This document shows positions 13,545 through 13,613 of a stretch of DNA of 13,613 nt, piece after piece. How positions within the stretch are numbered: position 1 is the stretch's first letter; each line of letters begins with the position of its first letter. This DNA is from Pseudomonadota bacterium (GTDB lineage Bacteria > Pseudomonadota > Alphaproteobacteria > Rhizobiales > Xanthobacteraceae), in NCBI GenBank assembly GCA_023442085.1, contig JAEZMT010000361.1, forward strand, positions 1 through 13,613, in the 5' to 3' direction. The notes below the pieces were generated by a model. The model was not told where the DNA came from, did no database searches, and saw only the letters and a list, made by a program, of their open reading frames with translations. The position numbers and the translations under genes are program-made.

Positions 13545-13613
13545 TCAGGCTGCGACGCGATGGATGGCTGCGGCGATGTCGTCCGAGGTCATCTCCCATT
13601 CGTTGGCGAAATT
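13545..13613 (-). CDS. C-terminal fragment of an unidentified gene, running off the window
   Basis: Only the last 22 residues are present, reading NFANEWEMTSDDIAAAIHRVAA before a TGA at 13547-13545. The amphipathic Ala-rich helix is typical of a protein C-terminus, and the frame is open to the window edge. Same orientation as the GntR-family gene, 79 bases upstream of it. Too little is present to assign a family. Confidence 0.45.
   Translation of the reverse strand, partial: NFANEWEMTSDDIAAAIHRVAA

Overview
This is GC-rich DNA with densely packed, overlapping operons, Fnr/FixK-type promoter architecture and alphaproteobacterial-style proteins. It most likely comes from a Hyphomicrobiales (Rhizobiales) chromosome. 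A Xanthobacter/Azorhizobium-like host is my guess from general appearance, not from any marker gene. There are no rRNA, tRNA, CRISPR or transposase genes.

Layout. (1) Plus strand, 113-4444: a four-gene acyl-CoA catabolic operon encoding an HSD10-like 3-hydroxyacyl-CoA dehydrogenase, a thiolase, an acyl-CoA dehydrogenase and an alpha-methylacyl-CoA racemase-like family III CoA-transferase. (2) Minus strand, 6280-4448: a compact four-gene operon encoding a histidine-rich membrane fatty-acid hydroxylase/sterol desaturase-family protein, a four-helix membrane protein I do not recognise, a 61-residue two-helix membrane protein, and an antibiotic-biosynthesis-monooxygenase (ABM) fold protein started by TTG. 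It converges on region 1 with three bases between stop codons. (3) 6281-6664: a divergent regulatory region with one promoter candidate in each direction. It holds a two-copy element (TGTGA(A)CTGACATAT on the minus strand) overlapping both promoters, a near-consensus Fnr/FixK box, and a leader hairpin. (4) Plus strand, 6665-12498: a complete LivKHMGF-type ABC importer (Tat-exported binding protein, two permeases, two ATPases) followed four bases later by a zinc alcohol dehydrogenase. (5) 12498-12641: a hairpin at the operon end and a large composite inverted repeat. (6) Minus strand, 13465-12653: a GntR/FCD regulator with a long basic N-terminal tail and a degraded metal site. (7) The last 69 bases are the C-terminus of an unidentified minus-strand gene.

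How it may work together (inference). The importer brings in a carboxylic acid or amphipathic compound, and the alcohol dehydrogenase and/or the membrane hydroxylase oxidise it. A CoA ester is then handled by the racemase, acyl-CoA dehydrogenase, HSD10-like dehydrogenase and thiolase. That set resembles the lower isoleucine/2-methyl-branched acyl-CoA route, giving acetyl-CoA plus propionyl-CoA or a shortened acyl-CoA. A CoA ligase and an enoyl-CoA hydratase are needed and are not in this window. The GntR regulator is the obvious local candidate for controlling the divergent promoters. The least explained part is the minus-strand membrane hydroxylase operon with its two orphan small membrane proteins.
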